DNA of 64,000 nucleotides from Girardinichthys multiradiatus (Eukaryota > Chordata > Actinopteri > Cyprinodontiformes > Goodeidae): NCBI RefSeq assembly GCF_021462225.1, contig NC_061805.1, forward strand, positions 32,691,958 through 32,755,957, written 5' to 3'. Under the pieces are notes generated by a model. It did no database searches. It was not told where the DNA came from and saw nothing but the letters and a program-made list of their open reading frames with translations. Position 1 is the first letter of the stretch. Each line of letters starts with the position of its first letter. Below are positions 12,645-24,404 of this stretch, one piece after another. The translations under genes were made by a program, and so were the position numbers.

Positions 12645-14163
12645 CACATGCTGTGCATACCGTTTAAACTTTTCCACATTTTGTCAATGTATTTTCTTGA
12701 GGCTCGTTGTGACAGATCAACACAAAGTACCATATAATTATAAAAAGGGGGGGAAATGATTCATAGGTTTCAAACATTTTCACAAACAAAATCTGAAAAG
12801 TGTTGTGTGCATTTGTATTCAGCCCTCTTGAGTCAATTCTCTGTCAAACCACCATTTGCTAAAATTAAAGCTGCAAGTGTTTTTTGGAGTATGTCTCTAC
12901 CAGCTCTGAATAACGAGAGACAATAAAGCAATATAGCTCAAGCTCACACAGGTTGGATGGTAAGAGTCTGTGAACAGTAATTTACGTTCATCAGAACCAC
13001 TGTAGCTCTGGCTGTATATCGTCCTGCCAGAAGGTAAACAATGTCCCAAGCTCAGGTTTTATGAAGTATCTACAGGTTTCCTCTCAGGATTGCTTCGTTT
13101 TCAGCTGCAGCAATCTTTCCATCAACTCTCATCAGATTTCCTGTTCCTGCTGAAGAAGAGCATTCTCACAGTATGATGCTGCCTCTGCCATGTATGGCAG
13201 TGGGGATGGCGAGTTTAGGATGATGTTAGTGTTTTCCCTGCATTTTAGGTGTATAAAAAGGCAATATCTTGGCCTCCTTTGACCAGACAATGGCTGCATA
13301 AAATTCTAAAACCATGAGATGGCAATATTATTAATTAATGTTGCGATGATAACATTAGTCACATGTTCCTTTCTACACACTCTGTGACATGTATCATATT
13401 GGGCACAATCATATGTGTCAGGTGTAAGCATCTACTGCTCTGAGCCTCTATCCCAATGACTATAAATTACACAGGCAAGTGTTTGGTCAGAATATTTTGA
13501 ATTCCAGCTGTTTTGTTCTAACATTTATATTTATATATATTTGTGCAGCCCTAGACCAGAGCACCTTCTGTCACATCTTTGCTGTATCTTCTACATGGCT
13601 TGTGGTAAATGACAAACATGATTTCTTAAGACTTTTCTTCAACAGTGGCAAACTTCTTGACAGTCTTTCACAAAAGCTAAATTTGTGGAGTGCATGACTA
13701 ATGGCTGTCCTGTTGACAGATTCTTCCACCTGAGCTGTGGGTGTCTGCAGCTCCTGCAGAGTTAGAGCCTCTTAACTGCTTTTCTGAGTAATGCTCTCCT
13801 GACCTGTCAGTTAAGGAGGACAGCCATGTCTTAGAAGGTGTGCAAATATACTATAAATATGCTATCATATAAAGGTATGATTGAACAGCAAAATATTGCT
13901 GTGTCATAGCTTAACCCCACTGGGATGCACTGCATTTTCGTTTAGGGGTATCAGAGAAAAGGGGGAGGAATACAAATGCATGCCACACATTTTTCTTTTT
14001 ATTCGTAAAAAATGTTAAAACTATGCATTCTTTTCATTCACCTCAGTGTCATGGATTACAGTGTCATTGTCTGTCTCATAAAATTAAATTAAATACAGTA
14101 AATTAATGTTTGTGGCTGTAACATAACAGAACACAAAACCCTTTGTATAGTCTCTTTACTGTA
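12645..14163 (-). mobile_element. Decayed Tc1/mariner copy, family A, minus strand
   Basis: Both ends are present as long inverted repeats: 'cacattttgtcaatgtatttt' followed by 'acagatcaacacaaagtacc' on the left mirrors 'aatacaaatgcatgccacac' through 'tttgtggctgtaacataac' on the right. Between them the minus strand carries transposase segments in order, including the region around 'agcattctcacagtatgatgc' (13157-13177) and the DNA-binding part at 13600-13850. There are many substitutions and indels and no intact frame. A 265-bp MITE sits inside it (13289-13553). The right end TTTACTGTA at about 14155-14163 matches the family terminus. Confidence 0.85.
13289..13553. mobile_element. hAT-like MITE nested in the Tc1 copy
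   Basis: The 8-mers on either side are GACCAGAC (13281-13288) and GACCAGAG (13554-13561), a one-mismatch target duplication. The host Tc1 sequence continues uninterrupted once one copy and the insert are removed ('...gaccag' then 'gagcaccttctg'). The ends are inverted repeats: AATGGCTGCATAAAA on the left, and TAGGGCTGCACAAAT when the right end is read on the other strand. The 265-bp interior is AT-rich and non-coding. Size, 8-bp duplication and short inverted ends fit a non-autonomous hAT element. Confidence 0.75.
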
Positions 14164-15805
14164 CTTTTAATCACTCAGACTCAGCAGTCTTTCTATTTAC
14201 TCCAGATGTTGCCATCCCTCTCCCTCTGGAAAACTGGCTTTGGCCATGCAAGCATAGGGAATCCAGTTGGGCAGAGTGGGAGGTGAATCTGCAGTTGGTA
14301 ATCACCTGCTGGCTAAAGACACAGATGGCGCAAACATAAGTAAATGTTTGTGCAGCAGTGATCCAAGAAGTGTCTCTGACAGGATGACAGACAAATACGG
14401 GAACCTGAGAAGCCCACTGCAGGCTGAGGAATTACCGCATGCATGCAGATTTACTGCAGAAAAACTGTCAACCTGACAGAGAGTGAGCTACCTGCAGTGC
14501 AAAGTATGAGTTAAAGCCCTGATGTTGGTGGGTTTAACAGGTAAAGTGTAGATGTCAGGGCTCAAGAAATGGTGAAAAGAAACTGAGATGATTTAAATGG
14601 GAAATATTTTCTGAGAAAGCTGACAGATAAAAACAAGCTAGCCTGACCATTTCAGGGATGTCATTGTATTTGTGTAGATCAATTATCACTTCCTTTTCAA
14701 TGATTTTTGAATCTTATCATTGCTAGTTGTTTAATTTGCTGACCCCAAAAATTGATTTCTAAGCTGACCAACCTGTCCAAGGTGTTTATGTCCATATTTA
14801 TTCATATTACACAATTCTGACACATTACCACAGTTCTCATGCACATGAAATGATTGCTACAATCAGGTGGAAACCTTGTTAGTTTTTTTCTAGATAGCTC
14901 TAGATGAGAGAACTTGAAAAGAGTCTTTTAATTTATTGATGTTTGCCAGCAGAGAAGTTTTAATAGTAGTCAAGGCATCAAACATCAAGTAAAAAGTCCT
15001 CTGAGACATCTCTCTTATAAAAGACTCCTTAGCAGATGAGCTCCTTTAGCTTGCATGCACTTGGGTGTCTTGGTTTGTCCTTCACAAGAGACAGGTAGCA
15101 CTGCCAAGACCCAGTAATTAGTGCAGATGGGGAACGTAATACTCTCTTCCCCTCCCTGTAGAAATGCCAAGGGAGCCGATCTATAAATTCCTGCATATTA
15201 ATGCAATTTAAAACCACTCCAGACACCTTGCTGGAGGCAGCTGATAAAAAGGTGAAAGGCAGGTTAGTTTAGCCGCTGATATGTCCGTGACATAAGTCCT
15301 GTCTCAGCAAATTTCTGACCCCTAATACACACACCAAAATAAATTCATAACCTGTCTCTTTGCTAGAAAATGCTCCCCTAATTCTGAGCCTAGACCCTTA
15401 CACCTGGCTGACTATCAATAATTAAATGGTAATCTAAAAACCTATTCTGGACGGGTCATCTTTCTGCGCCTTTGTCCCAGCTTCTCTTCCTTCTCTATCT
15501 ATTTTTTCCTCTTTCTGTAAGATCTAGTTAGAGATTTCATTAGCATGAGAAAGCAGTCTGGTAATTGTCTTCACCCTACTGAGTGATCCCTGGATAGAGG
15601 ATTAGGCAGAGAAAGCCCTATTTCAACTCTGAGCACACATGCTGCCCACAGCCACCCAACCCAGATTAGATTTGACTGCACAGGGATGAGACCAACTGGT
15701 AACCTCGAGCAACATTACAGGGGTAGTTCATGCTTTTTTAAGGCATGTTATGTTAAAAGGTTACAAGCAGTTAACATCTTATCTGTCATAGATAAGTCTT
15801 GACTT
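14164..15805. other. Gene-free stretch
   Basis: Unique sequence with several short open frames of no recognisable content. Around 15719-15790, 'aaaaggttacaagcagttaa' followed by 'catcttat' resembles the dispersed repeat at 18945-19140 and may be a fragment of it. Confidence 0.45.
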
Positions 15806-16414
15806 TAGGGCTCTTCAATATCAGGAAAACATGCGATAATGTTGTTTAATGTTAAAATGTCGGTAAGACTTGTAATGAATAAATACTTAAATATAGGATT
15901 GTTGATGTCTGCCTGCTTTGGGTTCCTGCAGACTTGGATTCAAGCTGGTGAGTAGCCTATGCATATACTGAAATGAAATGGATTTCATTTCCATTCTAGT
16001 GTAATTTAACATTTTACAGCTGCTGTTTTGACAATGAAACAACCTGGTTGCATGGCAATTCAGATTGTTAAGGACTCACAAAAAATCCTAATGCCACTCT
16101 AAAACATTTTTAAATGCTCAAATGGCTTGCATTACAAAATATGTCATTAGTATACAAAGATTTAATGTACAGTACATATATAATGACCTAATGTTAGGTC
16201 TGATCTGGTTTTTATTTGCTAACTCATTGAAAGTCTCACCTGCTAATCACCGGTCATAAACGATCAAATGAAAACTGCAAAGTTCAATCACTGTATGATT
16301 AATTGATGCATCACTATCAATTATTTATTCAGGTCCAAGCACTTCTTTGTGATGTTGATATTGCTCAAGTGAATCTGTCATGATGATACATTTATTATAT
16401 ATTGTGCAGCCCTA
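15806..16414. mobile_element. Possible hAT-like MITE
   Basis: The left end TAGGGCTCTTCAATAT and the right end read on the opposite strand, TAGGGCTGCACAATAT, are inverted repeats. They resemble the right end of the MITE at 13289-13553. The flanks CTTGACTT and CTTGGCAA agree at only 5 of 8 positions, so the target duplication is weak. The interior is AT-rich and non-coding. Confidence 0.45.
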
Positions 16415-18912
16415 CTTGGCAACTTCATTCAGCATAAATCCAAGTTAGTTGGTCCTAGAGGCTTTTTTCACAGAGACTGATGAATATTTACATGTGAAAG
16501 AGAGGAAGGAGGCAGTCTACTAAAAATTATCTTCCTGTAAGAAACATGTACGGAGAAGGGAACATGTGAGGTATTTTTTGTTAGAGTAGCTCTGATATAA
16601 AAGTAAAGTGTTGAAAAAAGCTAAATATATCAAAGACGATTAACTGAATGATACCTTAAAAATCTTTACACTGCCTTACTCTTTCACAAAAAAAACCTTA
16701 AATTGTTCCTTCCTCAGTTGTTCAAACGTTGTTGGCACATCACCTCTGAAGCCTCCATTTCATGAGTAAATAATTAACATCTTCGTCGTAAATAATCTTC
16801 CAATGCAAACACAATGGTTTAAAAGTTCATAAAATAGTGTTTGCTGGACCAGCTAATCTATATCTATACTAAACAGAGATAGCAAGAAATGTATCTACTG
16901 CAGGTGAGTATAAGTTAAGCACATACATTGATAATCCTGTTAATCTTACATTTTTCTCTTGGATTCAAAACTGCTATATCTACCAAAGAAGCTGCAGCAT
17001 ATTTTCTCTTTATATGTGCTATATTTCTTAGAAGAATAAAATCTGAACCAGCAGATCAGGCCTTAAAGAAAAACAGAAATTGTTATGAGCCAGGAAAAGC
17101 CTGATCAGTGCATCTCTACTTTTAACCGAACCTCCTTTCAAGAATCATGAAGCATCGTTTTATGGAGTGGATAGGAGCTTTTGTTTGTCTCAGCAACAGC
17201 TTTGACCCTTCTGTTTTCCCTTTTTCAACCTTTTTTCTGTAAATTTTCATTTTAATCTATTAATATGCTTTTCTGTTGAAAATACGGATTGGGAGAAGGC
17301 AGCTTATAGTTTCTCCCTCTCTGATACACAGAGTATTTAGAGCTGAATCTCCCTAAATCATCCCCCTGGGCCACCCTGTCCGTCACTAATCTGCCTGCCA
17401 CCGCCCACTCATAAGGAGGTGTCACATTTCTGGCACTCCTCCACGGGATAAGCACTTCAAACACCAAAGCTTCTCTACTTGACCTTTCCATGGAGATGAT
17501 CGATTAAGCTCCTTGGATTTATTCCATAAACAGGCAACCATTACATCAAAAAGGCGAGGAATTTACCTCTGAGGCAGAGCTTGAGATCCATATAAGCTTC
17601 ATAAGGATTTCAATTTTTATTGGCTTTTTAAATCCACTTTCTGCACCACATTAATAACCGCAGAGCTTTTTCCATAGTCTGTTAGGGTATCTGGATCAGG
17701 GCAGCTCTCTACCTGTAATAACTAAAGCAAATCACAGAACAAAGAACTAATTCAGCAATCTGTGCTCCTTGAAAGCAGTGATGCAAGAAAATCAGTTGAG
17801 CTTCAGAGAAGCTAAGCAATGCAAATAAGGTGGCTTTTAATAATAATTAAAAAAATAGCATGCATAAAGTGGAAATTCTGTTGAGGAAGTTTGGTGGGGT
17901 AAACCAGGGAGAAGTGAGGCCGGTAAAAAAAAGCCTGCCTCTCGCTTGCAACATAAGCCATTAAGATACAACACTGCAGGCTTCCTGTTTTCATGCTTGA
18001 ACACCTTCTACATGCTTTCAGTAAGGACAAGAAACAATCTCAAATGAAACAACAGGCAGGAGAAACCTGAGACGGCAGAGAGCATTTCAGCGACAAACTG
18101 CTTTAAACCACAACAAATCGCATGTCACTTCAAATCATTTCTGTGAAAGTCAGAAGAGGTATCTGAATCAGGTTTTACCCATAAAGAGAAGATCTTTTTC
18201 TGCTCATGATCACAGTGGCCAGCAAGGTTTTGCTTCACCTCTGAGGGACTCCTGGTCTATGGTAATTATATCCTATTTGAATAATGAGGCAATACTGCCA
18301 CTCCTGCTGCCCATTCCCCCTGCATCCATGACTGGAGTCTTTGATAGACACTAATTCTAGCTCCATCTATAAAGCTCCACTCATACATTTTTAATAGATT
18401 CTATTACTTTAGGATTAAATTATAAAAGACTGTCCTGCTTAAATTTTTAATAGTTTGCATAATTGGTATCAGGGCCTGAATGCGCACCATAAAAACCCAG
18501 TTTGTACAAGACTGAGCTACAGAATGAGTCACACAAAACCGCACATGGCAATACGACACTGTCACATTCAAGCACATATCTGCTCACGCCTGTGCACACA
18601 CACAAGAGCAGGGCTTTATTGCTGTTGTTGCTGCTGTGTGGGGCTATGAATGAAAGGGGACAGAAAGGTCAGGGAGAGTTGCTTCTTGGCTGCAGCACTT
18701 CTGCAGGAGTCCGAGACAGGAGGAGTCACCTAATAGGAAAACAAGGGGAGGAATGGAGCAGGTGTCCACTGACAATCCGCTGACCAACCAAAAACTCACC
18801 AGGGCAAACAGCAAAAACTACTTAGCTGCTTTACAGCTCCTTTTATCCCGACAGTCCATGATGATAAGAGAGTTCAGTCTGACTAACGTGTTTCTCCTCT
18901 CTGTTCAAGCAG
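16415..18912. other. Gene-free stretch
   Basis: AT-rich unique sequence. A strong donor-like CTGCAG|GTGAGT at about 16908 has no convincing partner acceptor. The block at 17280-17510, with mixed composition, could be conserved non-coding DNA. No gene could be supported. Confidence 0.45.
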
Positions 18913-18951
18913 ATCAGCCCTGAGTTAAATGCATTTTTCAGAATTCATAAG
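18913..18951 (+). other. Candidate 39-nt splice-flanked micro-exon
   Basis: The segment has a branch-point-like CTGACTAAC (18880-18888), a pyrimidine tract and CAAGCAG before it, and CATAAG|GTGAGT after it. The 39 nt are open only in the first frame, reading ISPELNAFFRIHK. Against this, the donor half overlaps the edge of a dispersed repeat (18945-19140), so the signals may be coincidental or repeat-derived. No gene identity is suggested. Confidence 0.2.
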
Positions 18952-19140
18952 GTGAGTTTCTGCTAAAAGGTTATAGGCAGTTAATATCTTACCTGCAGTA
19001 AACAAACCTCTAGGCAACTGCATTTATTAAAAATTCAGATCATTTGATCCCAGAGACCAAATATAAGTCTGAGAGGAGACAAGTTCAAACTGGAGTTCTA
19101 CCATCTTAAAACAACTCCATTCTCACAAACGTTATAGAAA
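18945..19140 (+). repeat. Dispersed repeat copy, plus orientation
   Basis: It shares an ordered set of segments with 20251-20452 read on the other strand: 'cagttaatatcttacctgc', then 'aaattcagatca..tgatccc', 'agtctgagagg' and finally 'catcttaaaacaactccatt' followed by 'ctcacaaacg'. The two copies are inverted relative to each other and clearly diverged. No coding content. Confidence 0.65.
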
Positions 19141-19512
19141 TTAATGTTCATCTAATGAACCTTTGAACCATTGTCGTACTTGCACTTGGCATTATTTACA
19201 TGGGGAATGGATGCTGGAGGATGTGCGCCGCGCCGCCAAAGACCTTCCTGTTAGAAACACCTACTGAGAGCATGTAAAGCATTTCTGGTGAAACTAACTA
19301 CCTTAGATAAAAGTAAGGCAGTGTAAAAATATGTAAAACTGTGTTCAATTAAACTAGTTGCGTAGACATTTTTTACATAGAAATTACATAAAATCAGGCT
19401 CACACAAACAATGATATGCAAAACAGAGATGTACAGCCCTATAAACACAAGCAAACACAGTAATTTGTTAAAAAACTAAGTTTAAAAAAAAACACTTTTT
19501 AAAGTCTGAGTC

Positions 19513-19565
19513 TGCTGCCCCCGCGACCCGGTCCTGGATAAGCGGAAGACGACGAACGAACGAAC
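19513..19565 (+). repeat. 3' end fragment of SINE-like repeat
   Basis: 'tgctgcccccgcgaccc' followed by 'cctggataagcggaagacga' is the tail part of the family seen at 24221 and 23109, here ending in a (CGAA)n run instead of (GGAT)n. Confidence 0.7.
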
Positions 19566-20250
19566 TTTTTAAAGTTGACATTTTTTTAAACTCTCTTGAT
19601 AATATAAAAGCGTGTAATGAATATATCCAGATATATTCATGATCACATACTGGTTTACTTTGCAGATGCCTTCTCTTGCTTTCTATTTAGGAATCCACAA
19701 CAACAGTGAAGCTGTTTTTTATGGGCTAGTCCACATCTGTCTTTCTTTGTCCTAATAGTTTCCATTAAGCTTAATCAAACATAAGCAAAACATGTAAAGA
19801 TGAAGGCTAGTTTTAGCTTTTAGTGGGATTTGGTTTTTTGTGGCATCAAATACTCCATGTGGATTCAGATTGTTGTTTTTTTTCAAGAATTATCTGTTTA
19901 AAAACACACCTAGAGTTATGTAGATGGGGCCTCAGACAGTTACTCTGTCGCAAAATGCTTTAATTGATCTATTTACTGCACGTGTTTCATACAGATACTT
20001 AATATGGGGCGCAGATCCTCCAACTGTCACTTATAATATGAACCACCATGAATATTTTGTTATCTGGATTTTTAGTTAGATTGTTTGGCTAAAATCTCTT
20101 AGTATGTGCTTCACATTGGAAGATTATCAGTGACACACTGCCTACTACCTGCATTTAGTTTGTAAAAAACGATCAGCTTTAGTGTAAATGACAACCCAAT
20201 GCAAACATGCTGATGATTTACGGATTCATAAAATATCTGAACAAACTGTC

Positions 20251-20452
20251 ATGACGTTTTTGAGATTGGAGAAGTTTTAAGATGAGTGAGGTGCTCTATG
20301 GTTCTAGCCCCTCTCAGACCAGCTGTTAGCTCCAGCCTCTGGGATCCACTAATCTGAATTTATACCTAAACATACCGCAGGTAAGATATTAATTGACCAT
20401 AACATTTTGCTGGATCCTAACTTTAAAAAGCCCCAAACTATCCCTTTAAAAG
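20251..20452 (-). repeat. Dispersed repeat copy, minus orientation
   Basis: Read on the minus strand it begins 'aaagggatagtttgggg' and runs through 'caattaatatcttacctgc', 'agattagtggatccc' and 'tcttaaaacttctccaatct'. It is the inverted partner of 18945-19140. The 'aaagggatag' start recurs near 28166, where a possible third, weaker copy begins. Confidence 0.65.
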
Positions 20453-23108
20453 CCACTATCTCACTTGCTGCATCTCCAGCTCAGCTCCTTCCAATAACAG
20501 AGTACACAGCAGAATAAATGTGTCTCAGGCATCTCGTTTTAAACTGGAGGCCCCTTAGAAATCTATGCACGTCACCATCCCCCCCAAATTAGCACCACAG
20601 GGACACCTTTCTCTCCGCCCCCGCCTGCTGGCAACAGCTCTTTGGCATATCTGTACCGGGGAAAATATTTCACACTGTATGAATTATTAAGCGCAGGGAC
20701 AGTGCTAAGCAGTGTGGAGATAGACCAGTTATTCACAGCTCTATTGGGACGGATGCGTCGGGAACCCAGGCCGCTTGCCTATCAGATCGTTTGTCTCGAG
20801 CGATAGACAATTTACAATGAGAGAATTTTTTCAATTTATTCATTCTGCTGTCACTGCAGTTTTCAACCACCGCTCTTTCCTCTGAACAACCCCCTTCTCC
20901 TTCAACTCTGTCTCATCTGCTGAGGGGACTCTGTGCCCGAAAAGGCTTCTCTGTCTCCTGCTCACTTTTTTGTTTTGTCGGTTTGACGAAAAGATGATAG
21001 GAGAGGGATCCTGTTACTTTAATCTTAATCTTAGCTGAGGTGAAGGTAAGTTGAGGACTGTTGTGTTTAGCCTCCAGCGATAGAAGTTCTGACCATCTAA
21101 AACTTTGACCTGCTGATGCCAATTTGGATGATTCCAATTTCTCTTTAGAAAATATAACGTAAGAAGACCTCCGACTTGTAAAATTGGAGGTCCTAAGGTT
21201 GGATCACATACTGTTGTACAATGTCTATACAAGATAATGTTCCTTTAGTATCTGGATCCATTGAATGTAAAAAAAAAAAAATGTTAGCAGCTTGTACTGC
21301 CATTAGTAGTTAGTAATGCAACAGTTACCTCCTAATGGTTTTCTAGGTTGCAACTAGAACTTGCTCAACTCGCGTGACATAATTACCAGATAAGAGACAA
21401 AACGGACGCAGCATTAGGTTCTTGCAAGGTTGGATCCCTTCGTTTGGATTAAAAAACAGTTTATTGTTAATATTTGTAAATATTTCTAATCAAGTTCCCA
21501 AACACATGTATTTCCCAAAATAATATTATTTGATAGATAATCATCCTGCAATGCATTTGTAGTCCTTGGTGAAGCAGCTGTTTAAACACCCACAGATTTC
21601 ATTTTTGTTCCCTTCAAACACTGCTGAAAAGGACAAACCACAGAGCAGACCAGGATCAGGAGCGGGAAGCAGCACTCGAACATTTCACCAGACAGAAACT
21701 CAAATCCACAAGAGGAAAGAAAAACTGTTGTTTGCTCTCAGAGCTGTCTATACAATAGATGCAAAGCAGACATTGTTGTTTTTTCTTTAGGTGTAAATGT
21801 TCAGCGAAAACAGTTTGACCTGTGAAGCAGCCCTGGCTCTTTCTATGATGTTCTTTGAACCCCTGTCACCAACAGGCTGCACTGAGTGGGTCCTGATGTC
21901 ACCAGCAGATAAGTTAGATAAATGTTCCTCAAGGGTGAGGCCTCTGCCCTCATTTTGATGATGCATTCTTACACTCAAATACTGCTCCCCCTTTAACATG
22001 CAAGCACACACACAGACACACACATGCTAACACATACATGCAGTGCCAACAATTCCAGTAAGGGCAGCGTTTGTGTGGGGACAAGGTGACCCTGTTGCCC
22101 GGGGGCCTGTGAACAAGCACAATAGAGGCCTCTCGTCCTGCGCACACCCAGCCAGCTGTGTTGGGCCGATGATAGGAGGTGGGTGGGGTGTGTGAGAGGC
22201 ATCACAACACCCTTCTATTGCAGCTTTGAAGGCCTCATTCAGGAAGCCTTTCACACCCTGCACAAACGGAGCAAAATCCCCTCTTCTAACCCAGAGTCAC
22301 GCAGTCAACAGATGGAGCGGCTATTGAGTGAAGGATCGCGCCAGCAGAGGCGGCTCCCCATCTATCCCCACTGGAAACAAAAGGGCAACAGGTCAAGAGT
22401 GCTGTCTCCAGGAGGAGGGGTCAGGCAGGAGGTGGTGCTGGAGGGGTATTGCTTTGAAAGGCAGTCAAGCTATGTGAGCATGTTGAAAAGCAGAGAAACT
22501 GAGAAATGTTTTCTTTCAGATGCATGACACACGGTAAGAAGGTTTCGTGGTTGCATGTGAGCCGCTGAGGCTGGTTGCCGAGAACAGGGATCCATTTGGG
22601 TGGGAGAATCTGGGACAGCAATGTTCAGATTAACCTGCAAACTAACAAGAACATACCCCTGTGCACACACATTTGACAGACCCAGTTAAGCGCACATTTC
22701 AAGAGGCAGAAAACAAAAAAAGAAAAACACAAGCAATGTTGAGAACTTTATTTTTTGAAAAACTGCAATAAAATTATGGCAACAGACACCTATTATTTAA
22801 TCTTTTTCTTACATATTTATGAAATGGATAAAACTATAAAACTAGTCAAACCAGGGGATGTAAAAAGGTAACGATAAATGCAGCTCACGAAGCAATACGC
22901 TAAATTGGATTCACAAGAATGAGATAAGTTGTAGCAATATTTTGTGGAAAACTACAAAACCTAATTTTTTCCTACAATAAGCGTAAGGATTTTACACATT
23001 AAAAACAGTGTTCTAGTACAGTTTTCCTCCACTTGTGGATCCTGAGTCCCAAAAGTGGGTCTCGGGCCTTTATCTGAGCAAAAATTGCCATGGCAAAAAA
23101 ACAAAAAT
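20453..23108. other. Gene-free stretch
   Basis: Unique sequence with some GC-richer blocks (20560-20780, 22060-22450). An acceptor-like TTCTATTGCAG at about 22213-22223 precedes an open frame that closes with TGA at 22525-22527, six bases before a donor-like CACG|GTAAGA. The product has no recognised domain and I do not call it an exon. A CA-rich patch lies near 22005-22040. Confidence 0.4.
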
Positions 23109-23275
23109 AGTCAGTCAGTCAGTCATTTCCTACCGCTTATTCCATAGTGGGTCGCGGGGGAGCTGGTGCCTATCTCCAGCAGTCTATGGGCGAGAGGCGG
23201 GGTACACCCTGGACAGGTCGCCAGTCCATCGCAGGGCAACACACAAACAACCATGCACACACTCATTCATACAAC
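23109..23275 (-). mobile_element. SINE-like repeat fragment, minus strand
   Basis: Reading on the minus strand gives the 3' half of the family: 'caaccattcacac'-type start, 'gccctgcgatggactggcga', 'cctgtccagggtgtacccc', then a (GACT)n tail visible on plus as AGTCAGTCAGTCAGTCA. It is relatively well preserved compared with other copies. Confidence 0.8.
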
Positions 23276-24220
23276 AAAAATAGTAGTCTTGTCCATTCAC
23301 AGTCCTGTTCTATAATGCGAGTTGAAACAAATCATTTCACACCACAGAGATGCAAATTTGTTTACACATGCAAATGGTTCATAGCCAAACACAGACACAA
23401 CACAGACTGCTTAAGATGCTCTTTTCTAGGGAAACAAGGGGATGATGACAAACTCTCCTGGATCAACATGGAAATGGTTATGTTGCCAAGCAACCAAGAG
23501 TCAGTTGATGGGAATGTCGTGTGAAAATCACAAAAGTAAGCCAGTCCAAGTTCTGGTTCTGCGCTGTGATGAGCAGTCATTCCCTTGCTACTCAACCTTT
23601 AAACATCCTATAATTCAGCAGTACCCATTTCTGTAAGTGTGGATTATCAGATCTGGTTAAAATTAAGAAAAAACACAGAAACAAACTAGACAATGGGCAT
23701 GACCTTAAAGCTGCTTTGTCTACTACAGCACCAGACTTTGAGTCACTCGCCACAAGCAAAATATATCCTCAGTTCTCCCAATAATTGTTGGAAATTAAGC
23801 TTTATGATGTTAGTGTTACACCCAAGGTTGAACTTGGATCTAATTAAGTTCACAGCACAATATTTTCAGTATTTAGCAACAAAAAAAGTAGCCAGTAGAA
23901 AACTTGTAAGATCTTATAAACCTGATAACGTTTGAACTGCACTTTTACATCATTCTCTTTTTTTAATTTGTGGATGCGACAAAAGAAACTGTTTTTTTCT
24001 ATATTTCATTTGTTCTAGTTCATCTTGCCGGAAAACAGAAACAAAGTGCTGAATAAGTGACTAAATGTTAAAAATATGACTTAAAACCTCTTGTTGACTT
24101 GGTTTGTGACTTGTCAGTAAGGGGTGATCTGTCTACAGTATTCCAATGCAGGTGTGAGTAGTCTATAAACTGTGCTTTTTTATATGCTTGTCTAGTTCTA
24201 AGGATGGATGCACAGTTTAA
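23276..24220. other. Gene-free stretch
   Basis: AT-rich unique sequence. Nothing recognised. Confidence 0.45.
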
Positions 24221-24404
24221 TTAATTTATTGCCCCTAGGCATGAGTATTTGTGTGCATGTTTGTTTGTCCTGTGTGTCTCTGTGTTGATCTTTCCAGGGT
24301 TTACTCCAACTCTCGCCCAATCAACCCTGAAGATAGGCACAAGCAAGCCTTGCGACCCTGCAAGGATAAGCAGGTATAGACAGTAGATGGATGAATGGAT
24401 GGAT
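24221..24404 (+). mobile_element. SINE-like repeat fragment
   Basis: It starts at 'attgcccctaggcatgagta', passes through the 'gtgtgtctctgtgttga' and 'ctctcgcccaatcaaccctg' segments, reaches 'cgaccctgcaaggataagca' and ends in a (GGAT)n tail. This is the 3' part of the family, truncated at the 5' end. Confidence 0.8.

Noticed and set aside
15930..15960. Strong donor-like CAAGCTG|GTGAGT with an upstream TTCCTGCAG
   Set aside because: The enclosed segment is only 16-17 nt and lies inside a proposed MITE.
22183..22527. 114-codon open frame with an acceptor-like site upstream
   Set aside because: The frame closes six bases before the only good donor, and the product is unfamiliar.
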